Assembly: GCF_037392515.1 (NCBI RefSeq)
Contig: NC_090290.1
Coordinates: 24,635,753 to 24,699,752 of the forward strand
DNA: 64,000 bases
From: Haliotis asinina
Taxonomy: Eukaryota; Mollusca; Gastropoda; Lepetellida; Haliotidae
Direction: 5' to 3'
The notes below the pieces were generated by a model. The model made no database searches and had not been told where the DNA came from. It saw only the letters and a program-made list of their open reading frames with translations. Shown here in pieces: positions 52,464 to 63,480 of the stretch. How positions within the stretch are numbered: position 1 is the stretch's first letter; every line of letters starts with the position of its first letter. The position numbers and the translations under genes were made by a program.

Positions 52464-53676
52464 CTTTGAAACATTGATATGTTTGATTTCTTGTTTCGTT
52501 TGAGTGTTTTGTAGGTTTAGATTCGATGTTCTCTTTTGTTGTGTTCTTGTTACTTGTTCTCTACTGTCCCGGATCTCCCTCCCCCTATTCCCTTCACCCT
52601 CTCCACTCCTCAAGTGTCCCGGATCTCCCTCCCACACTTCCCTTCACCCTCTCCCTTTTTCCAGTGTCCCGAATCTCCCTCCCACTATTCCCTTGATCTT
52701 TCCCACTTCTCAAGTGTCCCCGTTCTCCCTCCCACACTTTCCTTCACCCTCTCCCCTTATGCAGTGTCTCGGATCTCCCTCCCACCCTTCCGATTCACCC
52801 TTCCCCTTCCCCCTCTCCCCTTCTCCAGTGTCCCGAATCTCCCTCCCACACACCCCTTCACCCTCTTTTGCTATCTACTGTCCCGGATCTCCCTCCCACC
52901 CTTCCCCTTCACCCTCTCCCCTTCTCAAGTGTCCTGTATCTCCCTCTCACACTTCCCTTCACCTTCTCCCCTTCTCCAGTGTCCCTGATCCCCCTCCCGC
53001 CCTTCCCCTTCACCCTCTCCCCTTCTCAAGTGTCATGGAACTCCCTCCCAACCTTCCTCTTCACCCTCTCCCCTTCTCCAGTGTCCTGGATCTCGATCCC
53101 ACTATTCCCTTGATCCTCCCCACTTCTCCGGTGTCCCCGTTCTCCCTCCCACAATTCCCTTCACCCTTTCCCCTTTTGCAGTGTCCCGTATCTCCCTCCC
53201 ACACTTCCCTTCACCCTTTGCCCTTATGCAGTGTCCCGGTTCTCCCTCCCACTATTCCCTTCATCATCCCCCCTCCTCCAGTGTCCCGGATGACCCTCCC
53301 ACACTTCCCTTCAAACTCTCCCCTTCTCCAGTGTCCCGGATGTCCGTCCCACACTCCCCTTCATTCCCTCTTCTGCACCAGTGTCCCACATCTTCCATCC
53401 GCTATTCTTCTCATCACCACCCCTGCTCCCTTTGGAGTTACTCTGATTTTTTGTTTCATTTGGGAGGTATTTTTTGTTTGTTTTGTTTGTGTTTTGTTTT
53501 GGAGGATTCATGTTTGCATGTTGTTTGGCTAGCGTTTGTTTGAGTCGCTGTTTGACTATTCATATAATGTTTGCTGTTTCACTTCATGTGTTTTCTGTCT
53601 TCTTTTGGGGTATGGTTGGGTGTTTTGTGAGGCGTTATTTAGTTGGTTGGTTAGTTGTTGCATTGGTTGTGTTTTG
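52234..53676. repeat. Edge unit 22
   Basis: Array 52567-53430. Its 3' part from 53151 onward is duplicated 2253 bp downstream (see 55404-56183). Confidence 0.88.
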
Positions 53677-53889
53677 TTTCACTGATCATTATTAGTGTCC
53701 TATGGTAGTTCCGTTAGTAGCCGTTAGTCGATTACTTTGCTGTTTTCGTTTATGTGTTCTTATTTGTTTGGTTTCTTGTTTGTTTGGGGATTTTTGCTTT
53801 CTTTCTTCTTTTTTTTGTGTTGTTTGTTTGTGTCCATTTCTCTCTCTCTCTCTCTCTGGCTTTGTGTTTGTGTTTGTGTGTGTGTGTGT

Positions 53890-53935
<46 letters not shown>

Positions 53936-54950
53936 CTTTGAAACATTGATATGTTTGATTTCTTGTTTCGTTTGAGTGTTTTGTAGGTTCAGATTCGATG
54001 TTCTCTTTTGTTGTGTTCTTGTTACTTGTTCTCTACTGTCCCGGATCTCCCTCCCACTATTCCCTTCACCCTCTCCACTCCTCAAGTGTCCCGGATCTCC
54101 CTCCCACACTTTCCTTCACCCTCTCCCTTTTTCCAGTGTCCCGGATCTCCCTCCCACGCTTCCCTTGATCCTCCCCACTTCTGAAGTGTCCCCGTTCTCC
54201 TTCCCACACTTCCCTTCACCCTCTCCCCTCATGCAGTGTCTCGGATCTCCCTCCCACCCTTCCCCTTCACCCTTCCCCTTCCCCCTCTCCCCTTCTCCAG
54301 TGTCCCGGATCTCCCTCCCACACACCCCTTCACCCTCTTTTCCTATCTACTGTCCCGGATCTCCCTCCCACCCTTCCCCTTCACCCTCTCCCTTTCTCAA
54401 GTGTCCTGGATCTCCCTCCCAACCTCCCCCTTCACCCTCTCCCCTTCTCCAGTTTCCTGGATCTCGATCCCACTATTCCCTTGATCCTCCCCACTTCTCC
54501 GGTGTCCCCGTTCTCCCTCCCACAAGTCCCTTCACCCTTTCCCCTTTTGCAGTGTCCCGTATCTCCCTCCCACACTTCCCTTCAAACTCTCCCCTTCTCC
54601 AGTGTCCCGCATCTCCGTCACCGACACTCCCCTTCATTTCCCTCTTCTGCACCAGTGTCCGACATCTTCCACCCACTATTCCCCTCATCACCTCCTCTGC
54701 TCCCTTTGGAGTTACTCTGATTTTTTGTTTCTTTTGGGAGGTATTTTTTGTTTGTTTTGTTTGTGTTTTGTTTTGGGGGGTTCATGTTTGCATGTTGCTT
54801 GGCTAGCGTTTGTTTGAGTCGCTGTTTAACTATTCATGTAATGTTTGCTGTTTCATTTCATGTGTTTTCTGTCGTCTTTTTGGGCATGGGCGGGTGTTTT
54901 GTGAGGCGTTATTTAGTTGGTTGATTAGTTGTTGCATTGGTTGTGTTTTG
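53677..54950. repeat. Edge unit 23
   Basis: Array 54039-54704. The (CT)n(GT)n tract (about 53839-53934) has CTGGCTTTG and TATG interruptions also found in unit 25. Confidence 0.88.
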
Positions 54951-55140
54951 TTTCACTGATCATTATTAGTGTCCTATGGTAGTTCCGTTAGTAGCCGTTA
55001 GTTAATTACTTTGCTGTTTTCGTTTATGTGTTGTTGCTTGTGTGGTTTCTTGTTTAATTTGTTTGGGATATTTTTGTTTTCTTTCTTCTTCCTTTTGGTT
55101 GTGGTTTGTTTATTTGTTTGTTTCTCTCTCTGTTTGTGTC

Positions 55141-55183
<43 letters not shown>

Positions 55184-55929
55184 CTTGGAAAGATGGATCT
55201 GTTTGATTTGTTGTTTCGTTTGTGTGTTTTGTAGGTTTAGATTCAATGATCTCTTTTGTTGTGCTCTTGTTACTTGTTCTCTACTGTCCCGGATCTCCCT
55301 CCCACTATTCCCTTCACCCTCTCCCCTCCTCAAGTGTCCTGGATCTCCCTCCCACACTTCCCTTCACCCTCTCCCTTTTTCCAGTGTCCCGGATCTAACT
55401 CCCACAATTCCCTTCACCCTTTCCCCTTTTGCAGTGTCCCGTATCTCCCTCCCACACTTCCCTTCACCCTTTCCCCTTATGCAGTGTCCCGGTTCTCCCT
55501 CCCACTATTCCCTTCATCATCCCCCCTCCTCCAGTGTCCCGGATGACCCTCCCACACTTCCCTTCAAACTCTCCCCTTCTCCAGTGTCCCGGATGTCCGT
55601 CCCACACTCCCCTTCATTCCCTCTTCTGCACCAGTGTCCCACATCTTCCATCCGCTATTCCCCTCATCACCACCCCTGCTCCCTTTGGAGTTACTCTGAT
55701 TTTTTGTTTCATTTGGGAGGTATTTTTTGTTTGTTTTGTTTGTGTTTTGTTTTGGGGGATTCATGTTTGCATGTTGTTTGGCTAGCGTTTGTTTGAGTCG
55801 CTGTTTGACTATTCATATAATGTTTGCTGTTTCACTTCATGTGTTTTCTGTCTTCTTTTGGGGTATGGTTGGGTGTTTTGTGAGGCGTTATTTAGTTGGT
55901 TGGTTAGTTGTTGCATTGGTTGTGTTTTG
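54951..55929. repeat. Edge unit 24
   Basis: The array at 55287-55683 is short. The linker is a divergent subtype, with TTGTTGCTTGTGTGG and GCCTTGGAAAGATGG, shared only with unit 26, which lies 1374 bp downstream. Confidence 0.88.
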
Positions 55930-56119
55930 TTTCACTGATCATTATTAGTGTCCTATGGTAGTTCCGTTAGTAGCCGTTAGTCAATTACTTTGCTGTTTTC
56001 GTTTATGTGTTCTTATTTGTTTGGTTTCTTGTTTGTTTGGGGATTTTTGCTTTCTTTCTTCTTTTTTTTGTGTTGTTTGTTTGTGTCCATTTCTCTCTCT
56101 CTCTCTCTGGCTTTGTGTT

Positions 56120-56182
<63 letters not shown>

Positions 56183-56183
56183 C
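55404..56183. repeat. Copy of 53151-53930 shifted by 2253 bp
   Basis: From ACAATTCCCTTCACCC onward, through the rest of the array, the linker and into the (GT)n tract, this matches unit 22/23 at a constant offset of 2253 bp with only a few changes (for example TAGTCAATTAC for TAGTCGATTAC). It interrupts a second duplication in which 54815-55402 recurs at 56189-56778. Confidence 0.85.
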
Positions 56184-56324
56184 TTTGTTTGAGTCGCTGT
56201 TTAACTATTCATGTAATGTTTGCTGTTTCATTTCATGTGTTTTCTGTCGTCTTTTTGGGCATGGGCGGGTGTTTTGTGAGGCGTTATTTAGTTGGTTGGT
56301 TAGTTGTTGCATTGGTTGTGTTTT
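55930..56324. repeat. Edge unit 25, array lost
   Basis: A 395-bp unit with no pyrimidine array. After the (GT)n tract the sequence GCCTTTG runs straight into TTTGAGTCGCTG, which normally follows GCTAGCG in the linker beyond the array. The joint lies at a shared TTTG, consistent with a microhomology or unequal-exchange junction. Confidence 0.88.
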
Positions 56325-56514
56325 GTCTCACTGATCATTATTAGTGTCCTATGACAGTTCCGTTAGTACCGTTAGTTAATTACTTTGCTGTCTTCGTTTA
56401 TGTGTTGTTGCTTGTGTGGTTTCTTGTTTAATTTGTTTGGGATATTTTTGTTTTCTTTCTTCTTCCTTTTGGTTGTGGTTTGTTTATTTGTTTGTTTCTC
56501 TCTCTGTTTGTGTC

Positions 56515-56557
<43 letters not shown>

Positions 56558-57180
56558 CTTGGAAAGATGGATCTGTTTGATTTGTTGTTTCGTTTGTGTG
56601 TTTTGTAGGTTTAGATTCAATGATCTCTTTTGTTGTGCTCTTGTTACTTGTTCTCTACTGTCCCGGATCTCCCTCCCACTATTCCCTTCACCCTCTCCCC
56701 TCCTCAAGTGTCCTGGATCTCCCTCCCACACTTCCCTTCACCCTCTCCCTTTTTCCAGTGTCCCGGATCTAACTCCCACTATTCCCTTGATCCTCCCCAC
56801 TTCTCAAGTGTCCCCGTTCTCCCTCCCACACTTCCGTTCACCCTCTCCCCTTCTCCAGTGTCCCGGATCTCCCTCCCACACTCCCATTCATTCCCTCTTC
56901 TACACCAGTGTCCGACATTTCCTTTCCACTATTCCCTTCATCACCTCCCCTGCTCCCTTTGGAGTTACTCTGATTTTGTTTTGTTTTGTTTGTGTTTTGT
57001 TTTGGGGGGTTCATGTTTGCATGTTTCTTTGGCTTGCGTTTCTTTGTGTCACTGTTTGACTATTCATATAATGTTTGCTGTTTCATTTCATGTGTTTTCT
57101 GTTTTCTTTTTGGGTATGGTTGGGTGTTTTGTGAGGCGTTATTTGGTTGGTTGGTTAGTTGTTGCGTTGGTTGTGTTTTG
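56325..57180. repeat. Edge unit 26
   Basis: Array 56661-56957, followed by an edge linker. It is near-identical to the start of unit 24 up to about 56778, then diverges. Confidence 0.88.
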
Positions 57181-58140
57181 TTTGACTGATCATTATTATT
57201 GTCCTATGATAGTTCCGTTTGTACCGTTAGTTAATTACTTTGCTCTTTTCGTTTATGTGTTCTTATTTGTTTGATTTCTTGTTTGTTTGGCATTTTTTGT
57301 TTTATTTCTTCTTCCCAGTATTCCTTTCATGATAACCCCTTCTCAAGTGTCCCGGATCTCGCTCCCACCCTTCCCCTTCATCCTCTCCCCTTCTCCAGTG
57401 TGCTGGATCTCCCTCCCACTATTCCCTTCATCATCCCCTCTTCTCCAGTTTCCCGGATCTCCCTCCCACACTTCCCCTTCACCCTCTACCCTTCTCCAGT
57501 GTGCTGGATCTCCCTCCCACTATTCCCTTCATATTCCCCTCTTCTCCAGTTTCCCGGATCTCCATCCCACACTTCCCCTTCACTCTCTCCCCTTCGCCAG
57601 TGTGCTGGATCTCCCTCCCACTATTCCCTTGATCATCAACTCTTCTCCAGTGTCCCGGATCTCCCTTCCAGACATCCCTTCGTCCTCTTTTGCTGTCTAC
57701 TTTCCCGGATCTCCCTCTCATCCTACCCCTTCACCCTCTCCCCTTCTCAAGTGTCCCGGATCTCCCTCCCTCACTTCCCTTCACCCTCTCCCCTTATGCA
57801 GTGTCCCGCATCTCCCTCCCACTATTCCCTTCATCATTCCCCCTTCTCAAGTGTCCCGGATCTCCCTCCCACTATTCCCCTCATCACCTCCCCTGCTCAC
57901 TTTGGAGTTACTCTGATTTTTTGTTTGTTTTGGGAGGCGTTTTTTGTTTGTGTTTTGTTTTGGAAGGGGGTTCATGTTTGCATGTTGTTTGGCTAGCATT
58001 TGTTTGTGTCGCTGTTTGACTATTCATGTAATGTTTGCTGTTTCATGTCATGTGTTTTCTGTCTTCTTTTTACGTATGGTTGTGTGTTTTGTGAGGTGTT
58101 ATTTGGTTGGTTGGTTAGTTGTTGCATTGGTTGTGTTTTG
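57181..58140. repeat. Edge unit 27, microsatellites lost
   Basis: The linker passes from GGCATTTTTTGTTTTA straight into the array (57311-57898), without the usual (CT)n, (GT)n and GCCTTTGAAACATT segment. The array has many GTGTGCTGGATC monomers not seen elsewhere. Confidence 0.85.
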
Positions 58141-59178
58141 TTTCACTGATCATTATTAGTGTCTTATTATAGTTCCGTTAGTACAGTTAGGTAATTACTT
58201 TGCTATTTTCGTTTATGTGTTCTTGTTTGTGTGGTTTCTTGTTTGTTTGGTGTGTTTTGTTTTCTTTCTTCAAGTTGTGTTTTGTTTGTTGTTTTTTTTG
58301 TTTGTTTGTGTGTGTGTTTGTGTGCCTTTTTCAAACATTGATGTGTTTGGTTTTTTGTTTCGTTTGTGTATTTTGTACGTTTAGATTAGATGTTCTCTTT
58401 TCTTGTGCTCTTGTTACTTGTGTTGTGGTTTGTTGTTGGTGCCAGTTGCACTTTAGTTTGTGATTTGCATTGTTGGTTACTTCTTTGTCTCTTTTTTTCT
58501 TTGTCTGTCTTCTTATTAACCTTACTGCTTGGTTCTCGTTTATTGTTTTTCTTTTCTCTCTGTTTGGTGCATACAATCCATACATCCTCTCTCCTCAACC
58601 CGTTCCCCGGATCTCATCCCCGGCACCCCCCACCCGCTGTTCCCAAAATTCTCTTCATCCTTCCCCCTTCTTCAATGTCCCGGATCTCCCTCCCACTATT
58701 CCCTTCATCATCCCAACTACCCAACTACTCAAGTGTAGCGGATCTCCCTCCCGGACATCCCTTCACCCTCTCCCCTTATGCAGTGTCCCGGATCTCCCTC
58801 CCAGTCTTTCGCTTCACCCTCTCCCCTTCTCCAGTGTCCCGGATGTCCCTCCCACACTCCCCTTCATTCCCTCTTCTGCACCAGTGTCCGACATCTTCCA
58901 CCCACTATTCCCCTCATCACTCCCCCTGCTCCCTTTGGAGTTACTCTGATTTTTTGTTTGTTTTGTAGAGTATTTTTATTTGTTTTGTTTGTGTTTTGTT
59001 TTGGGGGGTTCATGTTTGCATGTTGTTTTGCTAGCATTTGTTTGTGTCGCTGTTTGACTATTCATATAATGTTTGCTGTTTCATGTCATGTGTTTTCTGT
59101 CTTCTTTTTGCGTATGGTTGGGTGTTTTGTGAGGCGTTATTTAGTTGGTTGGTTAGTTGCTGCATTGGTTGTGTTTTG
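58141..59178. repeat. Edge unit 28, ancestral K1 with array
   Basis: After a short (GT)n comes GCCTTTTTCAAACATTGATG and about 250 bp clearly homologous to the first part of K1. It then enters a pyrimidine array (58576-58935) and an edge linker. It shows, like the left edge, that K1 originally led into an array. Confidence 0.88.
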
Positions 59179-59701
59179 TTTCACTGATCATTATTAGTGT
59201 CCTTTGGTAGTTCCGTTAGTACCGTTAGTTAATTACTTTCCTGTTTTCGTTTATGTGTTCTTGTTTGTGTGGTTTCTTGCTTGTTTGGTGTTTGTTTTTG
59301 TGTTTTCTTTGTGTTTTTCTGGTGTGTGTGTGTGTGTGTGTGTTTGTGCCTTTTTGAAACATTCATATGCTTGGTTTGTTGTTTCGTTTGTGTCCTTTGT
59401 ACGTTTAGATTCGATGTTCTCTTTTGTCGTGCTCTTGTTACTTGTGTTATGGTTTGTTGTTCGTTCCACTTGCTCTTTAGTTTGTGATTTGCATTGTTGG
59501 TTACTTCTTGTTTCTTTGTTTGTCTTCTTATTAACCTTACTACTTGATTCTCGTTTGTTTTTCTTCTTTTCTCTCTGCTTGGTGCATTCAATGCAAACAT
59601 CCCCTCCCCTGATCTGTTTTCTGTCTTCTTTTGCGTATGGTTTGGTGTTTTGTGAGGCGTTATTTAGTTGGTTGGTTAGTTGCTGCATTGGTTGTGTTTT
59701 G
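59179..59701. repeat. Edge unit 29, carrying the 353-bp K1
   Basis: 59349-59701 is exactly 353 bp and has the core K1 deletion junction CCCCTGATCTGTTTTCTG. Its last part (TATTTAGTTGG and TTAGTTGCTGC) carries variants of its neighbour, unit 28. It is thus a hybrid of core-type and local edge sequence, more than 15 kb from the core. Confidence 0.88.
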
Positions 59702-60572
59702 TTTCACTGATCATTATTAGTGTCCTTTGGTAGTTCCGTTAGTACCGTTAGTTAATTACTTTGCTGTTTTCGTTTATGTGTTCTTGTTTGTGTGGTTTCT
59801 TGCTTGTTTGGTGTTTGTTTTTGTGTTTTCTTTGTGTTTTTCTGGTGTGTGTGTGTGTGTGTGCGTGTGTGTGTGTGCCTTTTTGAAACATTCATATGCT
59901 TGGTTTGTTGTTTCGTTTGTGTCCTTTGTACGTTTAGATTCGATGTTCTCTTTTGTCGTGCTCTTGTTACTTGTGTTATGGTTTGTTGTTCGTTCCACTT
60001 GCTCTTTAGTTTGTGATTTGCATTGTTGGTTACTTCTTGTTTCTTTGTTTGTCTTCTTATTAACCTTACTACTTGATTCTCGTTTGTTTTCCTTCTTTTC
60101 TCTCTGCTTGGTGCATTGAATGCATACATCCCCTCCCGTCCACCACTTGCCCTAATCTCTCCCTCCCACTATTCCCTTCATCATCCCCCCTACTCCAGTG
60201 TCCCGGATCTCCGTCTCACACTCACACTCCCCTTCGTTTCCTCTTCTGGACCAGTGTCCCACATCCCCCTCCCATTATTCCCCTCATCACCTCCCCTGCT
60301 CCCTTTGGAGTTACTCTTATTGTTTGTTTGTTTTGGGAAGTATTTTTTGTTTGTTTTGTTTGTGTTTTTTTGGGGGGGTTCATGTTTGCATGTGTTTTGG
60401 CTAGCGTTTGTTTGTGTCGCTGTTTGACTATTCATATAATGTTTGCTGTTTCATTTCATGTGTTTTCTGTCTACTTTTGCGTATGGTTGGATGTTTTGTG
60501 AGGTGTTATTTGGTTGTTTTTTTAACTGTTGCGTTGGTTGTATTTTGTTTCACTGATAATTAATTAGTGTCC
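59702..60572. repeat. Edge unit 30 and end of the satellite
   Basis: K1-like sequence from 59878 leads via GCATTGAATGCATACATC into a very short array (60128-60305) and an edge linker with a final anchor at 60548. The words TTGAATGCATACATCCCC also occur in the left-edge unit near 7870, not in the core. Satellite homology ends at TTAGTGTCC. Confidence 0.85.
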
Positions 60573-60800
60573 AAACAACGAAAGTCAGTGCAGGACTGCT
60601 ACAACTAAGAAACTATGTAAAACTATTCATACAGAAACTGTCCAAAATAGAAAATAAAGAATGAGACAAATGAAGCAATAGGAAAAGAGTGAATAATCAA
60701 GCCAACAAACAAACACAACTAAATATCAAGCAAAGCAAAGCAAAAAAAGAGAACACCTTGAAAACAATGCAACTACCACCAACAAAAACCAAGTGAATCC
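60573..60800. other. A-rich segment of flipped strand composition
   Basis: The sequence is A/C-rich (33 A versus 7 T in the line at 60661-60720) between two T/G-rich domains. Read on the minus strand it looks like the flanking T/G-rich DNA, for example TTGTTTGTTGG. No homology to the satellite linkers was visible on either strand. It may be a small inversion or a separate insertion. Confidence 0.6.
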
Positions 60801-63135
60801 CTTATTTGTTTTCGTTTTGGTGCTTTTGTTGTTTGTAAGTTTAGGTGAATTTCTGTGTTTCTGCTAGTTCCTTGTGTTCCCGGTTGTTGTTTGAGGCTTG
60901 TCTGGTTAATTTCTGTCTGTTTTTAGGGGGTTGTGGGAGTGTTTGGGTGTGGGTGAGGGGTTTTGTTTTTCTTGCAGTGTGGTTGTATAATTGCTTATTT
61001 GCTGCTTCTTTTGTTTGTTATGGTTTGGTTCTTTGTTTCATTGTATTTGTTTTGTGTTTTCTAATTGGTTGGTTCTTTTGGTAGTTTGGATGGTTTTAAT
61101 GTGGCTTCCTTGGGTGATTATTCTATTACGTTGTGTTTCCTTGTTTTTATGTGATAGATTGATAAACTTCGTTTGTTCTATTTCCTCTTTTCACAAATCC
61201 TGTTGCGTGTCCTTTTCTTTCTTGTGTTTGGTTATTTTATTTACTGACTGATTTTTTGTTAGTTTCATGTCCAATTTGTTTTATGTTGTTTGCTTGGGGT
61301 ATTCATTCATTTGCCTTCATTTCTTTTGCTGTAGTTTTGTGTTGCCAGTTGATTTGTGATCGGTTGGTTTTCTTTTGAATCTTGCGTGATTTTGTTTTGT
61401 TTTGATTTGTTGTTTGTTTGCTTGTTTGTCCCATTTATTTTTTGTTTGTGTAGTTGTTTTGCTCTTTTCCAGCTTCAGAATGGCTTCGAACAGTTCAGTG
61501 TTCTTCTGTTTGTTTCGTTTTATTGGTTTTGTCTGCTTCTTTGATAATGTGTTTGTGTTGTGAGATATGTCCCCAGGTTGTTTTGCTTTGTTTTTCATTA
61601 TATGCTCAAAGTGCACTTAGCTATGCCCCATTGGGTGTTTTGTTTTTCTGCTGATATGTTTGTGTGTTACTTTGGAATTGGAATTTGGTTTTGGATGTGT
61701 ATTCGCTTCGTGGATTGCCTGTTTGGGTCATATCCTCTTTATCATTTCCATGCTTCTATATGATGTCGATTCTTGTTTGTTTGTTTTGTTTATTCGTTGT
61801 TAGTTTCTCAGTTGTTCGGATGCTTTTTCGGGGTTTATTCTTTGGATCTTTGGGTATTTTCATTTCCCTGTCTGCTTTCGTGATTTTTTCAAGGTGGCGG
61901 TTTGTTTTATTTTATTTCATACTGCTCATTGTCCTCTTCATAGATTTCTTCCTCGTTGTTCTTGTGTTCTGGTTCCTTTGGTTGTTTTGCTCTTCTTATT
62001 ATCAAAGATGACTGATTGTGTTCTTTGTGTTAGCATTTTGTCTGTGCTGCTTGATATCTGTTGGCTTCGTCGGTTTGACTTAATTATATTTGGTTTTTTT
62101 TATTCATTTCTTTACCTTGTTATTAATTTGCAGTCTTGTCAAACATTTTGCATACTGATTTTCTTGTTGTGCCGTTTTGCTCGTAGTGTTTTATTCTTTT
62201 GTATTTCGGTTGCCTAGCGCACTTGTTTCATATGTTCAATGGTTTTGCTTTGTTTGTTCATTTACTGGTTGTTTATTCTTACTGTTTTGGTTTGTTATTT
62301 TTCAGTGTTGTTCTCAGTTAGTTATTGTTTGTTGCACGGTTACGCTTTTATCTGTTTAGTTGTTTCTTTGTCCATGCTTGCGTTGGTTGCTTTATGGATT
62401 GTTTTTCCGTTAATGTCTAGGTTAACTGGTTTTCTTTTTATTTTGCTTGGCTTGGATGTTGGCTTCCTTGTTTACTTTGCTTTGTTTTCGTTGTTTTGAC
62501 ATATTTTCATTATTCTTTTTAAAACTCGTTTTCATTTTTTTTTTATTTTAGTTGTTCGGGGAAGGGGGTGTTTTGGGATAGTTTGTTGTCCTGTTCGTTA
62601 TTCTGTGGTGTCTGTCTTGGGTTTTGTTGGTTGATTTATTGGCTCATGCTACGTTTCTTTTACTCTTTGGATGTCAATGTGACTTCTTGATTGTAGGTTG
62701 AGTTTTTTTATTGCTCACATTCTTTTAACTTTTTGAAAAGTTGGTTTGAATGTTTGATTTCTTTTGCTTGTTTTGCAAATTGATGGCTGTGTACTAATTG
62801 TCTTGCTTGGTGAATGTCGTTGACCTCTTCTAATTGGACTGCTCTAGTACATGTTTGTTTTGTAGCTCTTTGCCTGCTTTTTAGTTTGCATCTTTATTAT
62901 CTAGTTTCTTGATTCATTGTTCCTTTGTTTTGGTTACATTTTTAAAACTCTGAAATGTTTGGTTTGTTCTTGTTATGGTTTGTTTGTTCTTGTCACTCTT
63001 GCTTCTTGCTTCCCTTCTATCCACACGCTGTTCTTCCTGTCTTTGTTCCTTTACTTCTTCATAAATCACTTCATTCATTTTGTAGGCTTTACAGTTTCTT
63101 TCTTTTTTGTGTTTGTTTTATTACTCACTGACTAG
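60801..63135. other. Unique T/G-rich domain, no gene seen
   Basis: The plus strand is extremely T-rich and G>C (line 61021-61080: 38 T, 14 G, 4 A, 4 C by hand count). No tandem period was found by eye. Open frames such as 61894-62217 encode Phe/Leu/Val/Cys-rich strings, expected from this composition. Short words (TTTGTTTG, GGTTGG, TTCATTT) recall the satellite linkers, but no alignment holds. Confidence 0.65.
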
Positions 63136-63155
63136 ATATATATATATATATATAG

Positions 63156-63211
<56 letters not shown>

Positions 63212-63263
63212 GTGTTTGTGTGTGTGTGTTTGTGTGTGTTTGTGTGTGTGTTTGTGTGTGTGT
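63136..63263. repeat. (AT)n then (GT)n microsatellite
   Basis: About 36 bp of (AT)n with one AG interruption switches directly to about 90 bp of (GT)n with TTTG interruptions. The GT tract resembles the tracts in satellite linkers. Confidence 0.95.
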
Positions 63264-63480
63264 GAGTCCGTCCATTTCTCGTTTTCCCCTTCTTCATACC
63301 ATCTTTCTTCTTTGTTCTTCTAGGCTTCCCTGTTTGTCAATCCATTCCTTGATACTGTGTTATACCCCTACATCTCCCACATCTCCAAACCTCTCTTCTC
63401 CGTCCTCCTTCCTTGATCCCAATCCATACTTCACATTTTCCACTCATAATTCCATTTTCCCCATCTTAATTTCTTTCTAA
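63264..63480. other. Pyrimidine-rich patch after the microsatellite
   Basis: C/T-rich sequence with words such as ATCTCCCACATCTCC and CTTCCTTGATCCC, which resemble satellite monomers loosely. No 50-bp period is evident. It could be a decayed satellite array or chance. Confidence 0.4.

Larger units (their letters stand above)
45130..60572. repeat. Right-edge satellite, 13 diverged units
   Basis: Edge units have linker, (CT)n(GT)n, linker, pyrimidine array, then a linker starting GGAGTTACTCTGATTTTTTG. They lack the core's CG/TG tract, and except for the last three they lack K1 sequence. Units differ from one another by many substitutions. Arrays tend to shrink toward the right end: about 1348, 765, 1783, 867, 864, 666, 397, 0, 297, 588, 360, 0 and 178 bp. 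Confidence 0.9.

Noticed and set aside
61894..62217. 107-codon hydrophobic frame resembling a membrane protein
   Set aside because: The composition of the T/G-rich domain alone yields Phe/Leu/Val/Cys strings, and overlapping frames look the same.
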